From: Anaerolineales bacterium
GTDB taxonomy: Bacteria; Chloroflexota; Anaerolineae; Anaerolineales; Villigracilaceae
DNA length: 30,682 bases
Direction of reading: 5' to 3'
Assembly (NCBI GenBank): GCA_016928525.1
Contig: JAFGKO010000098.1
Location: 1-30,682, forward strand
The position numbers and the translations under genes are program-made. Positions 1 through 7,933 of this stretch are shown here, in pieces. Numbering within the stretch: position 1 is the stretch's first letter; every line of letters begins with the position of its first letter. The notes under the pieces were generated by a model. That model was given only the letters and a program-made list of their open reading frames with translations. It was not told the DNA's origin and did no database searches.

Positions 1-1567
1 CGAGGCGCATGACCATCTCTTCGGCCAATTGTGTGGCAACCTGTAGATCGTTCGCTGCACCGCTGGTAATGTCACCCCGGAACAATTCCTCGGCCATACG
101 TCCACCCATCAGGCCGGTGATCCGGGCGAGAAATTGGTTGCGGGAAATGAGCATGGTGTCTTCTTCAGGGAGCGCCATGGTAAAGCCGCCCATTTGTCCA
201 CGCGGGATGATCGTGATCTTATAGACCGGGTCGGAGTGCGGAGTGACGTGCATCACCACGGCGTGACCAGCTTCGTGATAGGCAATCGTCCGGCGTTCCT
301 CTTCATTCATGACCCGGCTCTTCTGTTGGATGCCGCCAGTCAGATTCTTCTCGACCGCTTCCTGAAAATCCGTCACCGTGATCTCTTCGTGCCCGGCGCG
401 GACTGCCAGGATGGCGGCTTCATTGACGATGTTCGCGAGGCCGGATCCAACCAGACCTGGAGTGGATCTGGCGACATCCAACAGGTTCACATCCGAGGCC
501 AACCGTCGGCCTTTGGCATGCACCTGGAGGATGGCCAGCCGTCCCTTTATGTCCGGACGCGGCACGTTCACATGGCGGTCAAAACGACCGGGGCGCGTGA
601 GAGCCGGGTCGAGTACATCCATCCGGTTAGTGGCGGCCAGTACCACGACGCCATCCGCCGGTGAAAACCCATCCATCTCGACCAGCATCTGGTTCAGGGT
701 TTGGTCCTGTTCCATCTCACCGCCACCTCCCCCGCTTGAGTGACGCTTGCGTCCGACTGCGTCGATCTCATCAATAAAAATGATGCAAGGGGCTTTCGAG
801 TGCGCCTTCTTAAAAAGGGATCGCATGCGGCTTGCGCCTACACCAACAAACATTTCAATAAATTCAGAACCAGAGGTACTGAAGAAGGGGACGCCCGCTT
901 CGCCAGCAATGGCTTTGGCCAGTAAAGTTTTGCCCGTTCCCGGTTCGCCCACCAACAGCAGACCGCGCGGCATGCGTGCGCCCATGCGTTGGTACATTGA
1001 GCCGTTCTTGAGGAAAGTGACGATGTCAACCAACTCCTCACGACATTCGTCCACGCCAGCAACATCCTGAAAGGTAGTGTCCGGAATATCGCCCTGAGTA
1101 TATTTTTTGTGGGTAGGTATGAGACGACCTCCACCGATTCGGGTGATTACAAAGGCCGCCATGCCAAGCATGAGCAGGCTGATCAGAACGCTGGCTCCTT
1201 TCTCGCCGGTAAACATGCCAGGTTCAACGATCTTATACCGCACGCGCGCCAGTTCACTTTCACTCACTCCCAGGTAATTCATTTGCTCCAGAAAAGAGGC
1301 TGCCTGGTCACGTCGCGAAGTATGTTGTGAGCCGTCGCTATAGTAAATGGTCAAGTTCCCGCTATCTGGAGAATCTTCGATCTTCGATACTCGGCCGGCT
1401 GAGATGGCTCTTGCCACCTCGCTCAAAGCAAGTGGCGGTTCCTGCTGCATTGATCTTATATAGAAAGCGCTTGCGAAAACGAGCACTGCGAGCAAAGCAA
1501 CAGCACTCAGTCTTCCATATTTATGCTTTTTGAAGAAATCCAGAATTTGGATTACGGATTGTTTCAT
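1..1567 (-). CDS. ftsH: FtsH-family ATP-dependent zinc metalloprotease (5' part; runs off the window)
   Basis: This is the N-terminal 522 residues of a membrane-anchored AAA+ zinc protease that degrades misassembled membrane proteins and short-lived cytosolic proteins. Translating the reverse strand from ATG at 1567 gives two membrane segments (about residues 20-38 and 125-142) around a short extracytoplasmic domain. Then come Walker A GEPGTGKT (207-214), the pore motif FVG (240-242), Walker B IIFIDEID (262-269), the arginine-finger motif RPGRFDR (325-331) and the zinc site HEAGH (431-435). The likely third zinc ligand is D507 in AANDLQ. The C-terminus lies beyond base 1. Several usually invariant positions differ: Walker A has E for the second residue, NRMD replaces NRPD, and GSG replaces GAD after the arginine fingers. 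I read it as a divergent paralogue with an intact active site. A GGGGAGGT ribosome site precedes the ATG. Confidence 0.95.
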   Translation of the reverse strand, partial: MKQSVIQILDFFKKHKYGRLSAVALLAVLVFASAFYIRSMQQEPPLALSEVARAISAGRVSKIEDSPDSGNLTIYYSDGSQHTSRRDQAASFLEQMNYLGVSESELARVRYKIVEPGMFTGEKGASVLISLLMLGMAAFVITRIGGGRLIPTHKKYTQGDIPDTTFQDVAGVDECREELVDIVTFLKNGSMYQRMGARMPRGLLLVGEPGTGKTLLAKAIAGEAGVPFFSTSGSEFIEMFVGVGASRMRSLFKKAHSKAPCIIFIDEIDAVGRKRHSSGGGGGEMEQDQTLNQMLVEMDGFSPADGVVVLAATNRMDVLDPALTRPGRFDRHVNVPRPDIKGRLAILQVHAKGRRLASDVNLLDVARSTPGLVGSGLANIVNEAAILAVRAGHEEITVTDFQEAVEKNLTGGIQQKSRVMNEEERRTIAYHEAGHAVVMHVTPHSDPVYKITIIPRGQMGGFTMALPEEDTMLISRNQFLARITGLMGGRMAEELFRGDITSGAANDLQVATQLAEEMVMRL

Positions 1568-1576
1568 TGGACCTCC

Positions 1577-1594
1577 CCGACCAACTACGGTCGG
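1577..1594 (-). promoter_or_regulatory. Hairpin abutting the ftsH ribosome-binding site
   Basis: The ftsH leader contains a perfect 6-bp inverted repeat, CCGACC and GGTCGG, with a 6-nt loop. Its 3' arm runs directly into the GGAGGT ribosome site 9 nt before the ATG. This placement could hinder ribosome access and act as a thermosensor-like or protein-regulated switch. The hairpin is seen in the sequence; the regulatory role is inference. Confidence 0.35.
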
Positions 1595-2287
1595 TTTCAA
1601 ATTCCCCCAATATTAACTCTATAATCATGATTTTGCGCTTACACTTCCGTTATTCTCATCTAAGAAACCCTTAAGGTTTCAGTTTTGAAAGCTCTTTCGC
1701 GCATTTTTCACTCATGACGTGATCATTTGGCCTGGCTCAAATAATGTTGCCGTTATCCCCTTTAGTGGATTTGCGGGTTACGCCTCTGCAATCACTGCAA
1801 TGAAAATTTTCATCTCTTTTGTTGAATGGGCAGTTTGGCTCCTACCGCGTGACTGGATGTCCCGTGAGCGGGGCGAGGGGCACGAGTTCCTGCACGAGGC
1901 CACGCAGGTCAAGAATATCTGGGTGCCGATGGGGGAGTAGTTTTCAAACAGATTGTTACCACACTTCAGATGGGGAAATAGCTAACAATTGATTTTGGCA
2001 TGAAAATAGGCTGAGGATGGAACACCATTCTCGGCCTATTGATTTGTAACTTTTCAAACGACTTTATCTATACAGATCCCTGCTCAAGACCAAATTTCCC
2101 CTAAATGTACTATTCATTTATCGTGATTATCAGTTTATTATGCTTTACATAATATAACAAATCTTATCTTTTTATTCTTATTAAAAACTTCTCCTGGTGT
2201 GAGAAAAGGAGGGACTCCAAAAATATATTAACGTTTTCTCAATCCATTTCACTATCAAAAACCATTTTCATCACAAGGAGAAGTTTA
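1595..2287. other. Long AT-rich intergenic region
   Basis: Nearly 700 bases lie between ftsH and the secreted beta-helix gene without an intact gene. The region holds the ftsH promoter area, a decayed gene 3' end (1849-1940, listed separately) and the AT-rich leader of the next gene, which ends in an AAGGAGAAG ribosome site. An open frame at 1719-1940 is codon-like only over its last 25 or so residues, so I do not call it a gene. Confidence 0.6.
1849..1940 (+). pseudogene. Decayed 3' end of a gene, copy A (possibly aldehyde dehydrogenase)
   Basis: Only the last 20-25 codons of a gene remain, ending in HEFLHEA-TQVKNIWVP-MGE and a TAG stop. TQVKNIWV resembles the C-terminus of aldehyde-dehydrogenase-family proteins, but the match is from memory and short. 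A second copy lies at 4451-4544; over 1881-1939 versus 4485-4543 the two differ at 4 of 59 positions, all transitions. Neither copy has recognisable coding sequence upstream. Confidence 0.5.
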
Positions 2288-4369
2288 ATGAAACCCTCTC
2301 TCAAGAACTCTTTTTTGTTCATCCTGACCTCCCTGGCGCTCATTTTCAGCGCATTCGGGGTCAGCCCCGCATATGCGGCAACACTCACTGTGACCAATAC
2401 TAATAATAACGGTCCTGGCTCACTGCGCGATGCCATCTTAAACGCGAATTCCGGCGATACCATCGTTTTTGACGCTGCGCTTTCCGGAGGAACGATCATC
2501 CTTTCATCTCCTCTGACACTTTCCCAAGACGTAACCATCGATGGTTCCGCACTAGCCTCGCAGATCACAATTAGCGGAGGTAACAATTCGGGGGTGTTCG
2601 GGACCGGAGGAAACTCCATAAATGTCACTCTGGATAGCCTGACAATTGTGGAAGGCAATGGTCAGGGTGCTGGTTTCAATAACGCTGGCACGCTGATTGT
2701 AAGGAACAGTAATTTCTACCGAAACATATCTCAAACTGGCAATGGCGCAGCGATCTACAATCTATTCGGTGACGTGGAGGTAACGAACAGTAGATTTTAC
2801 GGTAACGAAGCCGAGAATGGTGGAGCTATCTACAATTGGTATGGCATGCTGACGGTAACGGACAGCACCTTTGAAGATAACTCATCTATAGCTCCTAATA
2901 GGGGCGGCGGTGCCATTTTCAGTATTGGCTTGTTGACTGTAACAAACAGTACCTTTTCCTTGAATCATTCTTCCACCTCCGGTGGTGGTATCTACCATGA
3001 GGAAGGTAATTTAACGGTAGCGAATAGTACTTTCTATCGAAACGATGCAAATTTAGGTGGTGGCATCTACACCAGCAATATCGCAACGATTCCGACGGTA
3101 AAAAATAGTACTTTCTTCCGCAATTCCGCTACTACAGGCGGTGGTATCCATGTCAATCCAGGTCTTCAGTCGTTTAACTTTGCCAATAACATCATTGCCA
3201 ACTCGCTTTCCGGTGGTGATTGTGTCGTGGTCGGTAATATTAGCCCGAACATCAACAACCTGGTGGAAGATGGGTCGTGCTCAGCAAGCTTGAGTGGCGA
3301 TCCCAATCTTGGCGCACTTACCAACAACGGTGGCACAACCGAAACGATGGCCTTGCTGGCTGGCTCCCCCGCGATTGACGCAGGCGATGACACAATCTGT
3401 GCCGCGGTCCCGGTCAACAACCTTGATCAACGCGGCGTTACACGCCCCCAAGGCGCACATTGCGATATTGGCGCATATGAGCATATCGAACCCACAGTTC
3501 TCTCCATCACCCGCGCCTCTACCAATCCTACCGATGCGGCCAGTGTGGATTACACCGTCACGTTTTCTGTACCCGTGACGGGTGTGGATGCTGCCGATTT
3601 CACGGTTACGAAGGTTGGCGCTGGCAACATTTCCGGCATGACCGTCAGCGGGGTCAGCGGTTCAGGTGACACCTACACCGTGACAGTGTCTACCGGTACC
3701 GGCACAGGCAGAATTCGACTCGATGTGCCGGGCCCCACTGACATCACCGACCTGAATGGGAATCCACTTGTCAACGTGCCGTACGCAACTGGGGAAATTT
3801 ATACGATCGTGCGAGCAGACATCTTCAGATCCGATGGCCCGCAGGATGGCTGGATCCTCGAAACTTCCGAAAACAGCGGGGTAGGAGGCAATCTTAACAA
3901 TACAGATAATACTCTCAGGGTTGGTGACGCTGCCCTGGACAAACAATACCTTACCATCCTGTCCTTCGACACTTCCGGTCTACCGGATGATGCCGTGATT
4001 ACCGATGTCAGGCTCAGAATCCGAAGGCAAGGGGTGGTTGGCACTGTCAATGCCCTTGGTGGTCCTGATATTGACATACGGAGTAACATGTTCGGCACCT
4101 TACCAAGTTTGCAGGCCGCCGATTTCCAAAGCGCGGCAGACGCGGCCATGGTGCTGGGTACCTTTGACGCACAAGCTAACGACTGGTATCGGGCAATCCT
4201 GAGCAACACGGCTTACCCGTTCGTCAATTTGACGGGCAATACCCAACTTAGGTTGTACTTTACTATTGACGATGACGATGATAATTTTCCGGATTTCGTG
4301 CGCATCTTTAGTGGTGATGCTGCCATAACGAATCGCCCGCAGTTGATCATTCAGTACACTGTGCCGTAG
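2288..4369 (+). CDS. Secreted right-handed beta-helix protein with choice-of-anchor-Q-like region and C-terminal CBM96/DNRLRE-like domain
   Basis: This 693-residue protein begins with a Sec signal peptide (about residues 1-30, cleavage after AYA). About 110-290 carry repeated strands of the type TVTNSTF-x-N-GGGIY, the pattern of a right-handed parallel beta-helix. A segment near 320-400 (NNGGTTETMALLAGSPAIDAG ending in CDIGAYE) matches the choice-of-anchor Q pattern. Next is an Ig/cadherin-like domain (about 400-500). The last 190 residues resemble the DNRLRE/CBM96 carbohydrate-binding fold (FRSDGPQDGW, LSFDTSGLP, LRLYF). It is probably an extracellular polysaccharide-binding or adhesive protein. 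I see no clear lyase active site. AAGGAGAAG precedes the ATG, and the gene is a single transcription unit with its own terminator. The two decayed gene ends on either side suggest it lies in a rearranged region. Confidence 0.85.
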   Translation: MKPSLKNSFLFILTSLALIFSAFGVSPAYAATLTVTNTNNNGPGSLRDAILNANSGDTIVFDAALSGGTIILSSPLTLSQDVTIDGSALASQITISGGNNSGVFGTGGNSINVTLDSLTIVEGNGQGAGFNNAGTLIVRNSNFYRNISQTGNGAAIYNLFGDVEVTNSRFYGNEAENGGAIYNWYGMLTVTDSTFEDNSSIAPNRGGGAIFSIGLLTVTNSTFSLNHSSTSGGGIYHEEGNLTVANSTFYRNDANLGGGIYTSNIATIPTVKNSTFFRNSATTGGGIHVNPGLQSFNFANNIIANSLSGGDCVVVGNISPNINNLVEDGSCSASLSGDPNLGALTNNGGTTETMALLAGSPAIDAGDDTICAAVPVNNLDQRGVTRPQGAHCDIGAYEHIEPTVLSITRASTNPTDAASVDYTVTFSVPVTGVDAADFTVTKVGAGNISGMTVSGVSGSGDTYTVTVSTGTGTGRIRLDVPGPTDITDLNGNPLVNVPYATGEIYTIVRADIFRSDGPQDGWILETSENSGVGGNLNNTDNTLRVGDAALDKQYLTILSFDTSGLPDDAVITDVRLRIRRQGVVGTVNALGGPDIDIRSNMFGTLPSLQAADFQSAADAAMVLGTFDAQANDWYRAILSNTAYPFVNLTGNTQLRLYFTIDDDDDNFPDFVRIFSGDAAITNRPQLIIQYTVP

Positions 4370-4400
4370 AGTTAGATATAACCCTTGCTGGACACCAAGA

Positions 4401-4440
4401 CCCACCAGCCCTTTACAAGTGGTTGGTGGGTTATAACTTT
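4401..4440 (+). terminator. Terminator after the beta-helix gene
   Basis: Bases 4401-4410 and 4421-4430 form a 10-bp stem (one G-U pair) with a 10-nt loop, followed by a T-rich tract. It lies about 30 nt after the stop codon at 4369. Confidence 0.75.
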
Positions 4441-4450
4441 AACCCGCCAC

Positions 4451-4544
4451 GTGACCGGCTGGACCGCGAGAGCAGGGCGAAGGCCACGAGTTCCTGCACG
4501 AGGCTATACAGGTCAAGAATATCTGGGTGCCGACGGGGGAGTAA
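4451..4544 (+). pseudogene. Decayed 3' end of a gene, copy B
   Basis: This is the second copy of the fragment at 1849-1940, in the same orientation. It ends in GEGHEFLHEA-IQVKNIWVP-TGE and TAA. Similarity starts near GTGAC (4451) with a 2-nt length difference and stops exactly at the stop codon. The region upstream of it is the beta-helix gene terminator, so no body of the parent gene is present. Confidence 0.5.
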
Positions 4545-4558
4545 AGATTAAAATATGA

Positions 4559-4592
4559 AGACCTCCGAGATTTCATTCGGAGGTCTAGCTTT
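4559..4592. terminator. Bidirectional terminator facing the HicA-like gene
   Basis: AGACCTCCGA (4559-4568) pairs perfectly with 4577-4586 around an 8-nt loop. There is a T tract on the plus side and a T-rich stretch on the minus side. It lies 18 bases past the stop of the leftward gene ending at 4604 and probably ends that operon. Confidence 0.7.
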
Positions 4593-4603
4593 TCGTAGAT
4601 CAA

Positions 4604-4906
4604 CTAAGTTCTTAATTTATCGCGTATTATCGCCTCGTATTCTTCGGCACTAAGTGGGCACTCTGCCAAATCTTCAAATTGTCTAGTGTCTAATCGAAGA
4701 TTATTCTGAATCTGTTTCAAAAAACCCGTAGAAATCGACCTTGCTCCACCGTGTATATTGGGCAGAGTAAGCCGTAAGGTCCTTTTACCATCAAGGTAAT
4801 ACCAGTACACAGGATGTGGCGCTCGTCTCTTTGATAATGAAAGTTGTAATGAGAGCTTCTTGACTACATTTCCCAAGTCTGTTGCTGTTATGTTTCGCCA
4901 CTTCAT
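4604..4906 (-). CDS. HicA-like small protein (putative type II toxin)
   Basis: The protein has 100 residues from the ATG at 4906, which lies 5 nt after the stop of the upstream HicB-like gene. An in-frame ATG at 4954 would instead overlap that gene. Residues 30-75 (APHPVYWYYLDGK, RLTLPN, STGFLKQIQNNL) suggest the small dsRBD-like fold of HicA mRNA interferases. The usual GSHH catalytic motif is replaced by an APHP sequence with a single histidine (H31). A C-terminal acidic stretch (LSAEEYEAIIRDKL) is extra. The partner gene, the tight spacing and the AT-rich island support a toxin-antitoxin reading. The missing motif leaves activity uncertain. Confidence 0.5.
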   Translation of the reverse strand: MKWRNITATDLGNVVKKLSLQLSLSKRRAPHPVYWYYLDGKRTLRLTLPNIHGGARSISTGFLKQIQNNLRLDTRQFEDLAECPLSAEEYEAIIRDKLRT

Positions 4907-4911
4907 AATAG

Positions 4912-5361
4912 TTAATTGGTCTCTTTTATGATTTTTTTCAGTATCGATAGCCAAGATTTTGGTAAATCGCCCAGTTCGTCAGGTGAAGTACCCAAAAGTT
5001 CCTTGTATAAATCTAAGATAGCCCATTTCAGATTCAATAGGGCTTCTGCTTCAGTAACACCATCACCAAACACTTCGATTTCAGGGAAGCTGGCAATAAC
5101 TGTATCTTCACCAGGATATTCCTCAATAGATACTATCAATGGTTCATTCAAACTGTAATTATCATCGCCCAAATCGCGAACTTGTGAGTTGTACTTCACC
5201 GGTCTTTCCTGAACATCAACTCTAAGCTGACCAGTTTGATTGGTTAAAGTTTCCAGCCTTTCAAGAATACTTGTTTCTGTACTCTCGGTTGTGGAACCTT
5301 GATAGAACATTTCTTTAACACGAGGAATTTCGGTTTCGGAACGTTTAAAGGAGCTTGTCAT
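4912..5361 (-). CDS. HicB-like antitoxin with an N-terminal extension
   Basis: The protein has 149 residues. About residues 75-125 read as the HicB/UPF0150 partial RNase H-like fold: PLIVSIEEYPGED, VIASFPEIEVFGDGVTEAEALLNLKWAI. In HicB proteins this part neutralises HicA. The first 70 residues are polar and not recognised, and no helix-turn-helix is evident. The ATG overlaps the upstream stop by 4 nt (start at 5361, upstream gene ends at 5358), so translation is probably coupled. The gene is visibly AT-richer than the flanking housekeeping genes, which fits acquisition by transfer. Confidence 0.6.
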   Translation of the reverse strand: MTSSFKRSETEIPRVKEMFYQGSTTESTETSILERLETLTNQTGQLRVDVQERPVKYNSQVRDLGDDNYSLNEPLIVSIEEYPGEDTVIASFPEIEVFGDGVTEAEALLNLKWAILDLYKELLGTSPDELGDLPKSWLSILKKIIKETN

Positions 5362-6065
5362 TTGAAACCTCCGTACCTAGATAAAAATTTATCTGAAATA
5401 TCCAGAATCTGTTGACTTCCTGCTTTTAAATAATCACTTATCTCTTTCGAGCGAGTTTCTATTGAGAAGTTAGGTTCGGTTCTGTATAAATCGAAATCTA
5501 AAAATAGAGCCACAGAAGGAAGCTTGCCTTTCACATCTTTTGACTCGAAGTAATTTGCTAGTTGATCAGATTTCATAGGTCCAAGAGTGAAATTAGCTCT
5601 ATTATCTCCAACTACTAAAGTAAGGGGCAGACCAATATCTTCTGGATAACCACCCAGGGAATTCCAATCATCTTCGCTTAAGGCAAACAATTTTTCACGC
5701 ATTTTTGTCACAAGTAATTTAAAGTGTTGTTTTTTAGAAAGTTGGATAAACCTTAGACCTATTCGATCAATTTTTTTGACTTCTAACAAATCGAGAACCC
5801 AAGTCGAAAATTGGGAAGCTTGATTAGAAAAATGAGCATGACTTTCTGGCAACTCCATAACTACACTTGTATTTTTGAAGCCAGCATTTAGGAAGGTGGT
5901 ACCGCTCTTATTGTATATCGAAACTTGATTGTTAGATATCCGCCATTCAGTTAAGTCAGATGTCCACTGCCATTTTGCAGCAATTCTGCCCCGATTATCA
6001 AACAGATTGGCTGCGGCGGGATATCTTATTTCGAATACTATTTTCCAGATTTTTAGATCAGTCAT
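5358..6065 (-). CDS. TIGR04255-like protein, first gene of a three-gene module
   Basis: The protein has 235 residues and no signal peptide or membrane segment. The opening KIVFEIRYP, the central IDRIGLRFIQL and the late SVALFLDFDLYR resemble the sporadically distributed TIGR04255 family, whose function I do not know to be established. It is first in an overlapping operon with HicB-like and HicA-like genes. That suggests either a cargo gene of the module or a third toxin-antitoxin component. Low GC matches its two neighbours. The family call is tentative; the reading frame and operon structure are clear. Confidence 0.5.
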   Translation of the reverse strand: MTDLKIWKIVFEIRYPAAANLFDNRGRIAAKWQWTSDLTEWRISNNQVSIYNKSGTTFLNAGFKNTSVVMELPESHAHFSNQASQFSTWVLDLLEVKKIDRIGLRFIQLSKKQHFKLLVTKMREKLFALSEDDWNSLGGYPEDIGLPLTLVVGDNRANFTLGPMKSDQLANYFESKDVKGKLPSVALFLDFDLYRTEPNFSIETRSKEISDYLKAGSQQILDISDKFLSRYGGFK

Positions 6066-6426
6066 AGGAAATATTTATTTTGTAAACCCTAGTGCTTGCT
6101 GGTTTCATTATATCACCACTATCTTTGTTCATTATTCGCTCCTAATAGTGCTTTTCAACCCTTCAAACCCGAATATCTTGTTTTTCTAATATTACAGCGC
6201 AATGTCAGGTACCTTGGTTCTGAAAATACGGGTAAAAACCGCTTCTGTATGCCGCGTTGGACGTCAATTTGCCTGTTCGAAAAGGCTAAATTTGGCAACC
6301 TTGCGCTGTAATACTAAGTTATCTCATTATAATATTGTTGTCTCTTTTGAAATTCTGTGGGGTGTTAAGCACGGTTGAAGATTATAAATTCTCCAATTCA
6401 ACGCCATTCACAAGCAAAATTACCCC
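6066..6426. other. AT-rich intergenic region with a small inverted-repeat element
   Basis: This 361-base gap holds the upstream region of the leftward three-gene module, the 124-bp inverted-repeat element (6190-6313) and a TATAAT hexamer at 6328-6333 with no convincing -35. I see no gene in it. Confidence 0.6.
6186..6317. mobile_element. MITE-like element: 13-bp terminal inverted repeats with 4-bp target duplication
   Basis: TATTACAGCGCAA at 6190-6202 is the exact reverse complement of 6301-6313, enclosing 98 bp of non-coding sequence. The element is flanked on both sides by CTAA (6186-6189 and 6314-6317), as expected for a transposition target duplication. It has no transposase and would need one in trans. 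The transposase family cannot be named from the ends alone. Confidence 0.6.
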
Positions 6427-6521
6427 ATGACTAAAAACACAGAACTACAAATCTTACCGTTTGAAAACAAAAAGAAATTCGCGGACTGGCTTGCGAAGGG
6501 GCATGACAAATCTGTGGGGTA
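6427..6521 (+). pseudogene. Truncated YdeI/OmpD-associated-family N-terminus
   Basis: An ATG at 6427 opens a frame reading MTKNTELQILPF, then KKKFADWLAKGHDKSVG. This resembles the first 30 residues of the YdeI/OmdA (DUF1905-associated) family. After GTGGGG the similarity stops abruptly, and the frame reads antisense through the end of the OsmC-like gene to a TGA at 6583-6585. Normal family members are several times longer, so the rest has been lost. The breakpoint is close to base 6520, next to the accessory island edge. Confidence 0.5.
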
Positions 6522-6938
6522 TTACGATGCTATGATTTCAATATTGCTCAATGCCACGGGAGTCTCCACCCTGAGCGTATTCTGAATTTCTGCAACCGTA
6601 TCCGTGTGCTCCATCAATGCGCGAATATCCGCTTCCGACCCCTGGGCGTGGACTTTGGCGCGGTAGGTCACGTTTTTCGCAGGCTCGCCCTCCGCGCCGA
6701 AGTCGCCACTTACTTCCACTTCGACCCGTTCCACCTTGATGTCCCGTTTCGCAGCTTCGCGGTAGAGGTCATTGCAGTAACAGGTTGCCAGGGCCAGAAA
6801 GAGCAACTCCCCTCCATTGGCGCTGGAGCCAAGGCCAGTGGACTTTGGGGGAATGCTGATGGAATGGGAAGTGTCGCTTGTGGTCAACGTAACGTGGTGT
6901 TGACCTACACTGTTTTCTACGCGGGCGTTGATTTTCAT
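6522..6938 (-). CDS. OsmC-like family protein
   Basis: The protein has 138 residues, the usual size for small OsmC/Ohr-like proteins that reduce organic hydroperoxides in the cytosol. The family helix is recognisable as GGELLFLALATCYCNDLYREA, with C53 at the peroxidatic position and a second cysteine at C55. The downstream resolving cysteine found in classical Ohr/OsmC is absent: the matching segment is VAEIQNTLRVETP. It may use C53/C55 or a different chemistry. AAGGAGA lies 7 nt before the ATG. The gene is divergent from the DUF72 gene and shares its symmetric promoter. Confidence 0.85.
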   Translation of the reverse strand: MKINARVENSVGQHHVTLTTSDTSHSISIPPKSTGLGSSANGGELLFLALATCYCNDLYREAAKRDIKVERVEVEVSGDFGAEGEPAKNVTYRAKVHAQGSEADIRALMEHTDTVAEIQNTLRVETPVALSNIEIIAS

Positions 6939-6972
6939 ATCATTTCTCCTTAGCTACCAATAAAACCTGCTG

Positions 6973-6990
6973 AATCATTATATAATGATT
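6973..6990. promoter_or_regulatory. Perfectly symmetric bidirectional -10 region between osmC-like and DUF72 genes
   Basis: AATCATTATATAATGATT is an exact 18-bp palindrome midway between two divergent genes. It gives TATAAT on the plus strand (6981-6986) and on the minus strand (6982 down to 6977). Established work on symmetric bacterial promoters says such -10 elements can fire in both directions. The plus-strand hexamer is 7 nt from the ATG at 6994. No good -35 is seen on the plus side. Confidence 0.6.
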
Positions 6991-6993
6991 TCA

Positions 6994-7872
6994 ATGAATT
7001 TCTACATCGGCTGTCCGATTTGGTCGTTCAAAGGCTGGGTTGGCAATTTCTATCCGCAAGGGACAAAACCCGGCGACTTCCTACGCGAGTACACCCGGCG
7101 GCTGACCACGGTCGAGGGCAATACCACTTTCTACACGATCCCGCCGAAGAAAACCATCCTGAGTTGGGTCGCGGAAATGCCGGAGACATTCCGTTTTTGC
7201 CCGAAGTTACCGCGGGCAATCAGCCACGAAGGGACGTTGACACAACACAGCGAAGATGCGCTCTCGTTCGTGGAGATCATGGACCAGCTCGGCGTGCGGC
7301 TTGGCCCCATGTTCCTGCAACTCCCGCCTCGATACTCCCCAAGCCTGCTTGCCGATCTGGAAGCATTTCTCGTCGTTTGGCCACGTGACGTACGCCTTGC
7401 GGTGGAGGTCCGCCACCTGGACTGGTTCGATGCGCCCCATCACGAAGCGCTCAACCAACTGCTTGCACAGTACAACATGGCGCGCGTGGTGATCGATACA
7501 CGTCCCATTCGCAACTTGAAGGGTGACAAAATCCTGCGTGGCAGCGCCTATGAGAGCCTGCTGGAAGCGCGCGAGCGCAAGCCGAATGTACCCGTCATCC
7601 CAGATCGTACTGCGGATTTCATCTTCATCCGCTATATCGGTCACCCGAAAGAAGCATACAACATGGCTTTTCTGACTGAGTGGGCAGGTTATCTTGTCTC
7701 ACAGTTGCGGGAGGGCGCAAATGCCTACGTGTTCTGTCATTCCCCCGACAACATGATCGCGCCTGACCTGTGTCGTGAGTTGCACCAGCGCGTAGCAGAG
7801 CAGATTCCCGTCCCGCCGCTGCCGTGGGATGAAGCCGATGCGAACACCCTTCAGCAAGGGCGTCTGTTTTGA
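6994..7872 (+). CDS. DUF72 domain protein (YecE-like)
   Basis: The protein has 292 residues and the full-length TIM-barrel-like DUF72 fold. Features include an N-terminal FYIGCPIWSFKGWVGNFYP, VEGNTTFYTIP and, near the C-terminus, a YVFCHSPDN segment. DUF72 proteins are widespread and their reaction is not established in my knowledge. I chose the ATG at 6994 over the one at 6985 because the first overlaps the TATAAT hexamer. The chosen one starts 7 nt after it, which predicts a leaderless mRNA; no ribosome site is present. Confidence 0.9.
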   Translation: MNFYIGCPIWSFKGWVGNFYPQGTKPGDFLREYTRRLTTVEGNTTFYTIPPKKTILSWVAEMPETFRFCPKLPRAISHEGTLTQHSEDALSFVEIMDQLGVRLGPMFLQLPPRYSPSLLADLEAFLVVWPRDVRLAVEVRHLDWFDAPHHEALNQLLAQYNMARVVIDTRPIRNLKGDKILRGSAYESLLEARERKPNVPVIPDRTADFIFIRYIGHPKEAYNMAFLTEWAGYLVSQLREGANAYVFCHSPDNMIAPDLCRELHQRVAEQIPVPPLPWDEADANTLQQGRLF

Positions 7873-7920
7873 GCGCCAAATAAGGCGGGAACCAATCTGC
7901 CAACTTTTTCGTTTCTGATA

Positions 7921-7933
7921 TACAATGATGCAA
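7921..7933 (+). promoter_or_regulatory. -10-like hexamer placed for a leaderless start
   Basis: TACAAT at 7921-7926 is followed by 7 nt and then the ATG at 7934. This is the same spacing as in the DUF72 gene. The two ATGs at 7925 and 7928 fall on or next to the hexamer, and no Shine-Dalgarno sequence is present. Confidence 0.4.

Noticed and set aside
1719..1940. Open frame of 73 codons read as a gene
   Set aside because: Only the last 25 or so codons look protein-like and match the relic at 4451-4544. The rest is AT-rich and has no ribosome site.
2700..3160. Regularly spaced repeats considered as a CRISPR-like array
   Set aside because: They are degenerate codon-level repeats of a beta-helix (TVTNSTF and GGGIY) inside one reading frame, not identical repeats with unique spacers.
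6328..6333. TATAAT considered as promoter for the YdeI-like fragment
   Set aside because: No -35 at a suitable distance (the nearest, TTGCGC, is 21 nt away and part of the inverted-repeat element), and the gene is truncated.
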